Source: Alnus glutinosa (Eukaryota; Streptophyta; Magnoliopsida; Fagales; Betulaceae). Taken from it: a stretch of DNA of 64,000 bases. The position numbers and the translations under genes were made by a program. Shown piece by piece: positions 38,592-50,031 of this stretch (position 1 is the stretch's first letter; every line of letters starts with the position of its first letter). The notes under the pieces are model-generated. The model saw only the letters and a program-made list of their open reading frames with translations. It was not told where the DNA came from and searched no databases. The DNA is taken from the NCBI RefSeq assembly GCF_958979055.1, contig NC_084888.1:4234001-4298000 (forward strand), read 5' to 3'.

Positions 38592-39486
38592 AGGCTGTGC
38601 AATGTCTGACTCCCTTAAGCTTTCTAGTTGACCCATGTAACGAGTGTTGGGCCAGTGACTCCCAAACCAGATGGTTTTAAGGCACTAGATGTAGAAACAT
38701 TACTAAGGGCTTAATTACTCAAGTCAAAAAGGCTACGAAGTCAAACTAGTTATATGATCAACCAAATTGAATCTCTCATCTTTTGACGCGAACACTCAAT
38801 GCTTAGTGAGGCAAGAGGCCCGGTTACTCAATAAGAACCCAAACTGATGATATTATTGTTTTTTTTTTTTTTTTTTGAATTTAAGCCAAGGTTTCGTCAA
38901 CAAATCATCCTACAAATCTCAAGATACACATACCTCAATTCAAATCTCATACCTCATAGAACCAATGTTAATGTGCTTGTGATAAATAATTCAAACAAGT
39001 GAAGTCTCTATAATCCAGCGGACAAGTCAAAAGATTCAGATTTCTAAATACGTGCAGTGTTCAACATGTTAAACGAACCAATGATAGGCAAACCATAGTT
39101 GCGATGTAATCATGCTCAATCAACAACATAACACAATTTTATTTTATTTTTTTTTGAAAAGATTTTAGAACAAAAAGACAAATAAACATTGTTTTTTTTT
39201 TTTTTTTTAGTTCAAAAAGACAAATAAACAAAGTGTTTTTCCATACCCCCAAACTTGAATTACACATTGCCCTCAATGTGTAGTTTAGAAATACATTACC
39301 AGAAGTAAGGAAACATCAAGGTGTGAACAAGGCCAGGGCGTTCCCCAAACTTAAACACCAAAACACCTGTCTACAAAACTACCAGCAATATTTTCTCATA
39401 GAAACAAACATCAAAAGGTTAATTACTGTCAGTTCAAAAAATAAAATGACAAGAAATAAAATGAAAAAGGAAAAAGAACTCAAAAA
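38095..39486. other. Non-coding interior of element C
   Basis: No open frame of note. Contains T runs (38563-38583, 38861-38876, 39192-39209) and the purine tract adjoining the 3' LTR. Likely remnant of where polymerase genes would be in an autonomous relative. Confidence 0.5.
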
Positions 39487-40848
39487 TTAAATGCAGAAAA
39501 TAAAATAACAAAAAGAATTACCATACCTGCCCCGATCATGTGGATGTCCAACCAATCCCTTCCACCCTTTCTTCTTTAAAATTTGATAGCACTCTGGGAG
39601 GATATTTCCCCATCGTAGGTAGCCAACTTGCTTGCTTAGAAATATTTTCTTGGAACGATGATTCCTAGATTTATGCCATTGTCTGCATAAATCCTTGAGA
39701 ATCTTGGCATACGATAGCTCTTTGAGACATTGAAGAATTGAAGCTTTGGATTCATGATGTGTCGCAAGAGGGATAATGATGAAGGAATGAGCTTCAGTAC
39801 TCACTTCCTTGTCATTGGATGGACTTGTATCTGCTGGGGGCTCAATTTTTTCTTCATGTTCAACTTGCTCCTCTTGTTCAATTTGGTCTCTGTGTTCAAT
39901 TTGCTCATCTTTCTCTTCTTGTTCCTCTATGTGCTCAATTTGGTCCATCTGCTCAATTTGCTCCTTTTTGTGCCCAATTTGCTCCTCTTTTCCTTTTTCC
40001 TCATTGTGCTCAATTTGCTCCTCTTTTCCTTCCTCCTCATTGTTATCAATTTCATTACTCTCGAATATGATGGTGTCAGGGACATGCTCATAACAAGAAT
40101 GGCTAGCATCATCCTCATCAATCATGTAGTGCCCTTCAGACATCAACTGACTTTGAAGCTCTTCTTCCTCCATTCTGTTGAATTCAGCAACCAGATAATC
40201 AATATGTCCTTCTATCTTGGCAAGATTCTATATATTCTCGTTATCGCTTATAGAGGCGGTCTTAAGCTCTTGCATAATCTGGTCGTTGCTCATGGTGACA
40301 CTCTTAAGCTCTTGCATCATCTGGTTGTTGCTCATGGTGACACTCTTAAGCTCTTGCATCATCTGGTTGTTGCTCATGGTTACCTTCTTAAGCTCTTGTA
40401 TATTTCGGTTGCTTGTCTGAATGAATGCTTGGAGTGTTTCTTCCAATGATAATCTTTGTGCCGGATAATTGTAGGATGAAGGAGGAGAATATTGGTGATT
40501 GATCTGCGGATACTCGGGATGGTGCAGATCATGGTATTGGGGAGCACAATTTCCCATGGCTTGAGCTTGCCACGAGAAATTAGGATGGTTCCTCCAGTCT
40601 GAATTGTAAACATTGGAATTTGACTCAAATTCCGGATTGGAGAAATTTTGGTTCATTTGATCATATGAAAAATTGGAGCCTCGTCCCCAGGATGGACAAC
40701 TACTAGAACTGTGATAAGGATTGGAGCAATATGAACATGATTTATGTGGGTAACAATTGTGAGTGTAGTTGATAGGAGCAAGTGTCCTACCACTAGGCGA
40801 AGCATTTTGTGTAGAAAAATTGTTATAATTATTATAAGAAAAATCCAT
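39487..40848 (-). pseudogene. Gag-like protein of element C with one in-frame stop
   Basis: Frame runs from 40848 to 39487 with a single TAG at 40228-40230. The N-part has a CX2CX4HX4C zinc knuckle (CSYCSNPYHSSSSC). It then has three near-identical repeats of about 15 residues built on MSNNQMMQELKSVT (about 40380-40270). The second part is very acidic, with EEQIEH-type repeats (about 40050-39850). It ends in a basic region with LPECYQILKKKGWKGLVGHP. This is a nucleocapsid-like protein of the Athila-type group as far as I can judge; no enzymes follow. Confidence 0.7.
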
Positions 40849-40901
40849 GCTTCGTTCTCACTTTTTAACATGCAAATATCCCACATAAAACATCAACAAA
40901 T

Positions 40902-40934
<33 letters not shown>

Positions 40935-41048
40935 TTTTAAGAAATAGGAATAACAAAAACAAATTGCAAATAAAAAATATCCTAATTATAACTAGTAGAA
41001 AGAAAAAAATCAATTTAGAAATAAACAGTTTTCAAAAATTCAAACAAT

Positions 41049-41066
41049 TCCCCGGTAACGGCGCCA
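41049..41066 (-). other. Primer-binding site of element C
   Basis: TGGCGCCGTTACCGGGGA on the minus strand, directly downstream of the 5' LTR. It differs at one base from the site of element B (TTGCC in place of TTACC). This type of site is used by Athila-like gypsy elements (tRNA-Asp class). Confidence 0.8.
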
Positions 41067-41072
41067 AAAATT

Positions 41073-42296
41073 TGTTTCTAAACTAATTAAATCTTAACCT
41101 AGTTCCAAAACAATGTTTGATTTTTTATAAAAAGAAAAACAACATAAAGTAAATAAAGTAAAATAAAACAAAAGAAAAGATACTAAGGTTTTGGAATCCA
41201 CACCCACAAAATCATAGCAACATATTCTCATGTTCATCAATACACATCCGAAGTTCTCACCATACAAATCTTATGTATGTTCTACTATGCTTCAAAAAAT
41301 CATTAAATCATTCAATGAATCCGTTCTTTGCACAAATCACAAAAGATATCCGGTATTAACCAAATCATCAAATGTATCCGTAGAACGAAACACAATGAAT
41401 ATCCAACGTTTTGATAAATAAAAACCCAAGCAATCAATTATGTGAAATTATCTCAAATCATCAAATGTATCATTGAATCACAAAAGATATCCAAGAATCA
41501 TCCCACAAATTGAAAAGAAGTAAAACATAGGAAAAATTAAACCAAATAAAATCGGATAGTATAAACTTACATGAAAATATTGTTGCTCTTCAATAGTGAG
41601 GCTTCATCCTCAACCTTAGTTGAAAAACTAGCTACACATGACTATTGAAAATAAAACCTAAACTAAAGAAAAGCTAAACTAAAAAGAAAAGAATATTTTG
41701 GTCTCTAGCTTCTCTCCATTTTTCTTGAGCCTTAGAGGTCTATTTATAGGGAGAAAACAAATCCTAGAAGCTCTAGAATTCTTAGAAAAATTGGAGGTTA
41801 ATCTCTTAGTTTGAGTAGGAGACTCAAAACACAATCCAATAAGGAAAAGGACTCCAAATCCGTCCAAATTTGCTGTATTTTATTGCGAGGCACTTTTGGC
41901 ATAGCAAACGTCCGAATTAGGAAAATCCTATTTCATAAATATTTGTATAAAATTGAGTTATCTTTCCAACGCCACTTGATTCACCTTAATTGGATACTTG
42001 AGCTGAAAGTTATGGTCAAAATACTATAACCTGTGCAGAATCTGAATTCTAATCCGATTTTGACTCCAATTAGAGAAATTCCGATTTAGTCCTCTCCTTG
42101 ATTTGGTTGAACATAACCACATTATCTAGGTCTTCTCAAAGTGTGCTTTCTTTCACCTTAAAGCTATTGTTTTCTCTCAATGACCTGCAAAATACTAAAA
42201 TACCAAAACTAACCAAAAACATTAGAAAATAACAAAACTAAAGGTTTAGTAAATGCAAATTAAGGGGTCTACATATGCAATATTTGGTACTCATCA
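41073..42296 (-). repeat. 5' LTR of element C, shortened
   Basis: 1224 bp. It matches the other LTR except that about 110 bp at the primer-binding-site end are missing. The sequence jumps straight from TGTTTCTAAAC to the spacer before the primer-binding site. Confidence 0.85.
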
Positions 42297-42899
42297 AAAA
42301 CAAACTTAAAAGAAAACTTAGGGTGATGATCTTATTAAATCCTCAACCAATGAAATGCTTCACATCTATATGGATCTTCCTAATATGCATGATATGAGCG
42401 CATAATGGGCGTCAACCATTACGATGACCTCGACATGAAAATACTTTTGTTAAGACGTAATCATAAAGCACCTAGTTTCACATCAAACACTTACCACGTA
42501 AAGATTTAAACTATAATTGAAAAACGATTATACTACCAAAGATATGGGGGATTGATGCTCCCTAGCTTACTACTCTATAACACATCTTAATAAGCATACA
42601 CAATACGTGAACACCCTAGCTAGGCCACAATGATAAGGTATCTTAGTTTCACACCGATCTATTCCATGTAAAGATTAAACTACAATGGAAAGACATTTTA
42701 CACTACCAAAGGTATGAAATGACTGGTGCTCCCTAGCATACCCTATAAGGTGACTCTAATAGGTAAACGCACATCATGTCAAATAGAACTATTGCAAAAT
42801 GCATCGTTCTCTTTCAAGAACGTTGATTTTATTCATGAATCTAAGAAAACTCATAGACAAGCAATATTATTTTTTTCATGAATAAATGGATTGGAATAT

Positions 42900-43254
42900 T
42901 AGATATTTACCAAATATCTTAAATGATATATATATATATATATTTTATTTTTTATTTTATTTTTTTGCAAAAGCCACACACTAGAATTGGCCAAGTCAGA
43001 GTTAAAAGAGAGTTTATTCTTTTTCCGTTTTATATATATATATTTCCTTCTTGTTTTCTTTTCTTTTTGTCTTTTTTTTTTGTTCTTTCATTTTCTTTTG
43101 AAGAAATGCACTAATCTTAGCCTTTAAAAGAAATTCACTAAAAACCAAAAGGGAGAGAAACTTACGAGAGAGATGGGTCCCCTTCTAGAGAATTCTTCCT
43201 GTTTTCTTTTTCGTTCTTTTATGTTCTTCTACCTTTTTGGCCACACATACACAC

Positions 43255-43314
<60 letters not shown>

Positions 43315-44471
43315 TTTTTCTAGAAAATGATTCTTTCTCGCTTCTATTCTTTTCCTTTGTGAGCCAAAGAGATGGGAGAGGGCCGAGACTTGGGTTCCAG
43401 TTTTCTGCAGAAAACATAAACAGAGGAGAGAAGGGAGTTGCTGGGCCGTGTGGGTGTTCTTCTTGTTTCTTAACTTTCTACTAGTTGCTGGAAATAGAGA
43501 GACAAGAACGAAGAGAGCGATGAGAGTTAAGAGATGGGGAGTTGCTGGAATTTTAGAGAAATAGAGAGTTTCTGCTGGGGAAAACGAGAGAAATCGAGAA
43601 GGGAAGAGAAGAGAAAATGTGAAGAAGAAGGGGGGCTGCTCTCCTCAATTTATACATATTTGGACGGTCAAGATCGCTTGAGCAGATTGTGATCAATGGC
43701 TGGGGAAAGATTCATCTCACTTGCGCGTTGAGCTGGGCGGTGACTCATCTCAGAGAGGAACGAAATCAGAGAAAGAAAGAAAGAGGAACGTAGAAGAGGG
43801 CTGCACCTTGCTTGGACAGCTGGATTTCTTGGGCTAATTGATCAAAGGTTGGCGTATTGGCAAGTGTCCTATGAGCTAGTTCATAGGTGGAAGAAAATCT
43901 GTAAATGATAAGATTCTCTCATCTGTAACTAATTGATACTCAGATCTCAACTAAGAATTTTAATTGAATTCTCCTTCAGTTTGCTTAAGTTGAGCCGGTT
44001 CTGGAAGTGGTAGAAATGAGCTTTTTTGATGTTCTAATTGTAGGTGGAATGGGTTGGGTATCAATTGTTTATGGGCTAGGCACTATGAACGTGTGGGCTG
44101 AGTTCCTGAAAAATTAAAATGGGCCCATAAACATTAATGTTAAATTTTCGTCCAAAATAAAGATATTATTTTTCGCGGGTGTTTTCATATCCTTAATGAA
44201 TTCCAAAAATTATAAAATTCAGAGGATAGCTAAAAGACTTCGAGACAAGCGTTTTGGCTTTTGAATCAACCAAAACGGAGTTTGTTTGACCCTATTTCTG
44301 TTATTCTAAATTTTAAGGTCTGTTTGAGTTTTTATCAAATTAAAATTATAAATGCTTCTAAATGAATATTTATTTTCATAAGTATTCATATTTATTCTTT
44401 TACCTTATTATTAGGTCATAAATCATATTTTAAGATATTTTATTCAATATCTTAAAATATGGGGTATTACA
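42900..44471 (+). mobile_element. LTR of family A type, distal half (inverted segment)
   Basis: Ends GGGGTATTACA at 44471. The last 150 bp match the end of the solo LTR at 27712-30194 (ATGAATATTTATTTTCATAA, CCTTATTATTAGGTC). The middle has a long GA microsatellite (43255-43311). The left end abuts element B at about 42899 with no TG border, so it is a broken end. With the minus-strand half at 50899-52538 it forms one insertion split by the inversion. Confidence 0.75.
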
Positions 44472-44545
44472 CTAGCAAACTTTTAGCAGTCGTTGCCTTC
44501 TCCCTTAGACATAACCGTTAGGTTATGTCTGAGATGCACATAACA
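44472..44545 (-). mobile_element. First 74 bp of element D's 5' LTR, inverted
   Basis: On the minus strand this reads TGTTATGTGCATCTCAGACA and ends GTTTGCTAG, matching the start of D's 3' LTR at 57449. The rest of the 5' LTR is at 52539-53086 and begins with GCTAG, the duplicated target of the family A insertion. Confidence 0.88.
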
Positions 44546-44817
44546 TGGGGGTGGTTCGGCCACCCCCATGGGCAAACCCTCTAAATGTTTTTAGAGGTTT
44601 TGACCATTGGGGGTGGCGGCCGGCCTGGGGGTGGCCGAACCATCCCTATGACCCTTGGGGGTGGTTCGACCACCCCTAATGGCCAAAACCCTTCAATTAT
44701 TTATTTATTTTATTATTTTTTCTGCCATGGGGTGGCCGAACCACCCCCATGGGTGGTTCAACCACCCCAGACCGGCCAAGGGGGTGGCTCAACCACCTCC
44801 TCTTCTTTTTTTTCTTT

Positions 44818-44850
<33 letters not shown>

Positions 44851-45107
44851 CTTTTTTCAATTAATTTTTAAAGATGGGGTGATTTGACAATTATGTGGGT
44901 GCTGACGTGTCGCAAGGAACATGTGTCGTGTTCCTAGTGGTGCTAAGTGGTAGTGACGTGGCGGGTCGTTAGTTTTGGACATAAAACTTGACTGAGGTAC
45001 TAATTTGGTCTTTTCCCAAAACGGAGGTACAATTTGTGATGCGAATTGAAACTCAAGTACCAAAAAATAAAGTTTTCAAAATTCTGGTACTAAAAACGTA
45101 TTTAACC
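44546..45107. mobile_element. Foldback MULE-type element E, arm 1 (inverted)
   Basis: Starts TGGGGGTGGTTCGGCC next to the D LTR and ends GTACTAAAAACGTATTTAACC. Its outer 330 bp match arm 2 at 58063-58380. It includes repeated hairpins made of GGGGTGG and CCACCCC blocks (44546-44800) and a T run (about 44819-44850). The terminal sequence GGTTAAATACGTTTTTAGTAC is Mutator-like. The TGGGG at 44546-44550 is the complement of CCCCA at 58063, the duplication made by element D. Confidence 0.8.
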
Positions 45108-45988
45108 AAAAAAAATTAACAGACACCTTATCATATAACACTATAGCATATTCTGGATAAAAATGCTAAAAAGTAAAATAAAGCATGTAATAAAGCAGGT
45201 CATGATTTTCACAAAGATCAGGTCATGATTTCCTTTGAAGAGATAGTACAACATGGTATGCTAATAATAATATTTTGCAGAAAATGGTATAATTAACAAA
45301 ATCATAAGGTTTTCAAGAATAAATTAACTTGTTGCTCTCGTTGGGCCGATTAAAAAAAAAACAAAAAACAAAAGAAAAAAGAAGGCCAAATGATTTTTGG
45401 GGCATCGATGCAAGCTATTTGCAGTCATGATCAGTTTCGACACATTTTAAGCCACTTACAGCTTGAGCACAACTGCCTGCAAATGGTTCCCGATCTTTCA
45501 CTTCAGATAGAGTAAAAAAATAAACACACTAAAATGGAACCTTCTTGATCTAATCGAAACTCTCTCCATCAGAAGCCAATTCATGATGGATCCTGAACCA
45601 TATCTTTTAAATACCTTAGAACTCAACTGACCTGAGACGGCCTTTAAATCTTTGTAGTTTCATTTCATTTTGATCCTCAACGTACTATTGTAAATATCTT
45701 AGAACTCAGCTAAATTAGCTCACAAATATGTGTTTCTTGTTGCTGTTGATACTACACTCTAAATGGCCGTATTAGTAGCCATCAAAACCCCACGTACACA
45801 CTCGAGGACAAAAGGCATGGTGGTTCAAACCATGTTCAAGCAAAAATATATAGCCATCTCCAGGCTGTCAAAATGCAATATGGACATATTTCAAATTACA
45901 TTTCCAACATGCCCACATGGAAGAAAGTTCACAAGGAAGTTTATGAGACCAATGCCTCGTTGAACTCTACATCGTCTGCCATATCCAG
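45108..45988 (-). other. 3' end and flank of BAHD copy 2, displaced and inverted
   Basis: On the minus strand, 45988-45941 codes the last codons of a BAHD protein (DMADDVEFNEALVS and TAA). It is followed by about 830 bp of ordinary 3' flank up to element E. This is host DNA stranded between transposons by the inversion. Confidence 0.85.
45941..45988 (-). pseudogene. C-terminal codons of BAHD copy 2
   Basis: CTGGATATGGCAGACGATG... ends in TAA at 45941-45943. Compare the end of copy 1, MAEDAYFMEAVAT. It adjoins the outer end of element B (TGATAAG at 45989), exactly where the missing end of copy 2 should be if the segment were turned round. Confidence 0.85.
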
Positions 45989-47786
45989 TGATAAGTCTTG
46001 AATTATTCAATTCAAGACCCCTTAATTTGCATTTGTTAGACCTAGTTTGTGTTGTATATATAACGTTTTGTTGTAGTTTTGTGTTATGTCTTATTTTCTG
46101 GTCTTAGTTGAAATCTAGTTCAAAACACTTGAATTAGACCTGAAAATACATCAAGGGCAATTTGGTCATTTCTAGAGTTCGAGGTTAATCCTAAAAAGAT
46201 AAAAAATCGTCCAAGGCATTTCGATTGATCGATTATTTGTACAGCCAATAATTCGATCGATTGACTTTCAGTCGACCCAACTTTGATCGATCGAGATGCG
46301 ATCGATCGATTCTCAAAGCATACAAAAATCGATCGAAATATGTTCGATCGATCAACTTCGCATCTTCCAGAAGGTCCAGATATTTCCAAATCTTTGTGCG
46401 ATCCAAATTAAACGTTGAGTTCTATAAACAGAAATGGACGGCGACCAGCTCTGTTTGTGCGGCTATAATTGATCCTTGATGAGTCTTTTGTAAATCTAAA
46501 TCTCTATATATATGAGATGAGGGTTTAGGGTTTAAACATGCATCTTTTGGGGGTTTCAGATTTTCTCAGGTGTATCACTTTAATTTCTTGTGTTTTAGTT
46601 TACTTTGATGCACGTTTTCTGGGCCAAAATCCAGAGAGCAACTTATTCTTTTTTTACTTCTTTGCTCTTCATGTTTTAGCTTAGGTTTTATTTTTCTTTT
46701 GTAATCCGAATTTCATAATTTTAATATAGTTGTTTTTGATTCATTTTCTTCTTGTTTCTTTACTATTTTTCATAGATTTCATGCTTAGATTAGATTCAAT
46801 TATGCATAGCTAAATTAATTCTTAGGATTTGATCAAAATCCTCTCCAAAAACAATGAAGTGTTCTTGATGTTTTTGTTTTTTTCTTGAGATGTTTGATGA
46901 TTGTGAAAGGCTAGATGATTGCAAAACCCATGCTAAAAGATTTTGTCTTCAAGATTCCAATCCATTTGTTCATGAAAAAAGAATATTGCTTGTCTATGAG
47001 TTTTCTTAGATTCATGAGTAAAATCAACGTTCTTGAAAGAGAACGATGTCTTTTTCAATGGTTCTATTTGACATGATGTGTGTTTACCTATTAGAGTCAC
47101 CTTATAGGGTATGCTAGAGAGCACCGGTCATTTCATACCTTTGGTAGTGTAAAATGTCTTTCCATTGTAGTTTAATCTTTACATGGAATAGATCGGTGTG
47201 AAACTGAGATACCTTATCATTGTGGCCTAACTAGGGTGTTCACGTGTTGTGTATGCTTATTAGGATGTGTTATAGAGTAGTAAGCTAGGGAGCATCAATC
47301 CCCCACACCTTTGGTAGTATAATCGTTTTTCAATTATAGTTTAAATCTTTATGTGGTAAGTGTTTGATGTGAAACTAGGTGCTATATGATTACGTCTTAA
47401 CGAAAGTATTTTCATGTCGAGGTCGTCGTAGACTCGTAATGGTTGACGCCCATTATGCGCTCATATCATGCATATTAGGAAGATCCACATAGATGTGAAG
47501 CATTCTATTGGTTGAGGATTTGATAAGATCATCACCCTAAGTCTTCTTTTAAGTTTGTTTTCATTTTCCGCTTTCCTTTACTTTACTTGTTGTAGCTTCA
47601 ATTCTACAACTTTACTTTATTTTTAAGTTAAGTTAAGTTAAATACGCTCTTAAAGTATCCTGTTATGCAAAACAACCCCTAATCCCTGTGGTTCGATAAC
47701 CCTTATTATAGTACAATTGATTCGTACTATTGCGAAGTAGTAAAACTTATAAATTTAAAATCCACGTAGCCGGTTCGCGGCTACCA
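45989..47786 (+). repeat. 5' LTR of element B
   Basis: 1798 bp, TGATAAGTCTTGAATT to CGCGGCTACCA. It contains many CGATCGAT-type palindromes (46220-46350) and a short palindrome CTTGAATTATTCAATTCAAG just inside the start. Confidence 0.85.
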
Positions 47787-48365
47787 ATTTTTGGCGCCGT
47801 TGCCGGGGATCTAACGGTTGTTTATGGGATATTTAGGATTGTATTTAGTTTGATTTAGTACATATTGTAGATTCTGTCCATAAGCTGTTTTTGGTTCTGT
47901 ATAAAAATTGTTTTTATTGTTTTAAGTGTTTTAATTCAGTTCTGTCTGTTTTCTGCAGAATTCTGTTTCTACAGAAAATTCGATCGATCGACTTCAGTGA
48001 GCTAAAATTTTTGATCGATTGACATAAAATCCAATCGATCGATTTTTGTTTTGGGCAGCATTTCTTTTCTGCTGACTCTAGACTGAACCTACATTTAATT
48101 TCTTATTGTCCTGTGCTTATTTAGACTTTGATTTTGTTTAGATTTATTTTTTTGCATTTCTGTTGCATTTTCCTTTCTGCAGAGAATCATTCGATCGATC
48201 TAAATTTCGATCGATCACTTTTAAAGTTGATCGATCTACTTTTCCTGCAGTAGCACTCCAGTTGCTGTTGTATTGTCTCACTGCAGAACCGGTTAGTTTT
48301 TCTTCCTTTTTTTCATTTTATTTCTTTTCTGTACCTTGTATATATAGATTAAATTTTGTTGGTAC

Positions 48366-49990
48366 ATGTTTGGTCGTCGTTCATTATCATTGCCTATTTT
48401 TCCATACGACCCAAACTTAGAGCGGATTTCTAGACGAAGTAGATCCAAACGGAACTCACGTCTAAGAGCCCGTTCTAAAGACCCAATGGCTGAAGAACCA
48501 AAGCCTGTGCTGTTGAGGGACCACTATGTCCCCTCGGCATACACACCTACTTCAAGCCTTTAGTTGCCAGACATTATGGCAGCTCATTTTGAAATTAAGT
48601 CCGGATTCATTCAAATGCTTCCATTATTTTACGGACTTAGTACCGAGGACCCTTATAAGCATTTAGATGAATTTATTGAAATCTGCTACACCATAAGGTT
48701 GCAGAATTTTTCAGAAGATGCTTTAAGGATGCGCCTGTTTCCGTTCTCTCTGAAAGATAAAGCTAAGTATTGGTTGAATTCCCTAGAGACTAATTTCATT
48801 ACTTCTTGGGCTCAGATGCAACACGAGTTCCTTAAGATGTATTTTACTATAGGGAAAACAAATCAAATAAGAAAGGCCATAACTACTTTTTCGCAAATAG
48901 AGGGAGAACCATTTCATGAGAATTGGGAGAGGATGAAAGACCTTTTACGAAAGTGTCCACATCATGCTATTCCCAAGTGGCAGTTAGTACAATGCTTCTA
49001 TGATGGTTTGACTGAGCCTCATAGACAGATGGTAGATGCCTCATGTGGGGGCATGTTTATGTTAAAGAGTGAGGATGATGCATGGATACTTTTTGAAAAT
49101 TTGTCCGAAAACTCTTTACACCATTCATCATCCGGTCGTAGGACAAACGCTAAGAGCCAAACTCTCTATGAGGTATCCCAACCTTTGGACTTGAATGTCA
49201 AAGTGGATGCTTTATCTAGAAAGTTAGATCAATTACTTGCATATAGTTTTGTTCTTGCGACTGCATCTCATATACACACACCACATGATGCATGTTCATT
49301 TTGTTCCGACCCATCTCATCAGGCCGAAAAATTGTCCTATTGTTAGACAGTTTTCTGAGCCTCCAGCTGAGCAAATGAACGCAGCTTTCTCTAGATCGGG
49401 TGGTGATCATTTTAATAATTCTTATAACCCAGGTTTGAGAAACAATAGTAATATGTGGCGGCCTAATGTTCCACAGTTTAATGGATTGCAAAACCAAGCA
49501 TATCAGCAGTCCAACAATAAATTTTCTCAGCCGCCACCTAATAGTTGTCCTCCCAACCCACAATAGCAATCAACCCTTCCACCTCCTAGAAATTCTACAT
49601 TTGAGGAAAAGGTGTTGACCAGTCTCAGTAAATTTGAGTCACAGACTTAGATTCTGAATTCCCATTCTCAGTTTATAGCAAAGCTAGAAGTGCAACTTGG
49701 ACAACTAGTTAAGTCATTTAACGAGAGAGAGCAAGGGAAGTGTTCTAGTCCACCTGTTACAAATCCTAGGAGTGGGTAGTCGTTAACCCAAAGGTGGGAG
49801 AGACAAAGACCGAACCAACAGGGCAATTAAAAAAGACAAAAGTTGCCAAGGGTAAGGGAGTGTTTACCGAAGCACCACACTTCACAACACAATTCCTTGA
49901 TGCACATTTTAAACCTGAGGTGCCATATCCCTTAAGTCTCAAGGATCCTAATCCGAATGGGCACGAAATGATAAATTTTGCCCAACCACT
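48366..49990 (+). pseudogene. Gag of element B, with stops and a frameshift
   Basis: A retrotransposon gag domain lies at 48564-49120 (LPLFYGLSTEDPYKHLDEF, AKYWLNSLE, then GEPFHENWERMKDLLRKCP). The frame opens at 48366 and is broken by a TAG at 48561. A zinc knuckle CSFCSDPSHQAE... near 49300 is cut by a one-base shift in an A run (about 49324-49330). Further TAG stops follow (49564, 49648). Frames continue past 49990 into the 3' LTR. Capsid function is expected for the family; this copy is dead. Confidence 0.75.
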
Positions 49991-50031
49991 GCTAGACACA
50001 AATCCATTCATTAGCAGTGAGTTTGAGGGTG

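Larger units (their letters stand above)
36739..42296 (-). mobile_element. Retrotransposon C, pol-less Athila-like element
   Basis: A 5558-bp LTR element nested in the B LTR, bordered by a perfect 5-bp duplication AAAAC (36734-36738, 42297-42301). In the minus orientation the 5' LTR is on the right and the 3' LTR on the left. The primer-binding site is at 41049-41066 (TGGCGCCGTTACCGGGGA) and a GTTTGGGGGTATT purine tract precedes the 3' LTR. The interior (about 3 kb) codes only for a gag-like protein; there is no protease, reverse transcriptase or integrase. It must have moved with enzymes supplied in trans. LTR identity is about 99% by eye, so insertion was recent. Confidence 0.88.
36504..42899 (-). 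mobile_element. Retrotransposon B, terminal part of its 3' LTR, split by element C
   Basis: From 36504 the sequence (TGGTAGCCGCG...) is the reverse complement of the end of the B LTR at 45989-47786. It is interrupted at 36739-42296 by element C and continues to about 42899 (ending near GGATTGGAAT). The remaining LTR sequence is found at 50898 and leftward, so this is one side of the inversion breakpoint. Left target flank is CTGGC; the other end of B (45988) reads CTGGA, giving a 5-bp duplication with one difference. Confidence 0.88.

Noticed and set aside
43255..43311. GA microsatellite as a coding Arg-Glu repeat
   Set aside because: Open frames there are low-complexity readings of (GA)n inside an LTR.
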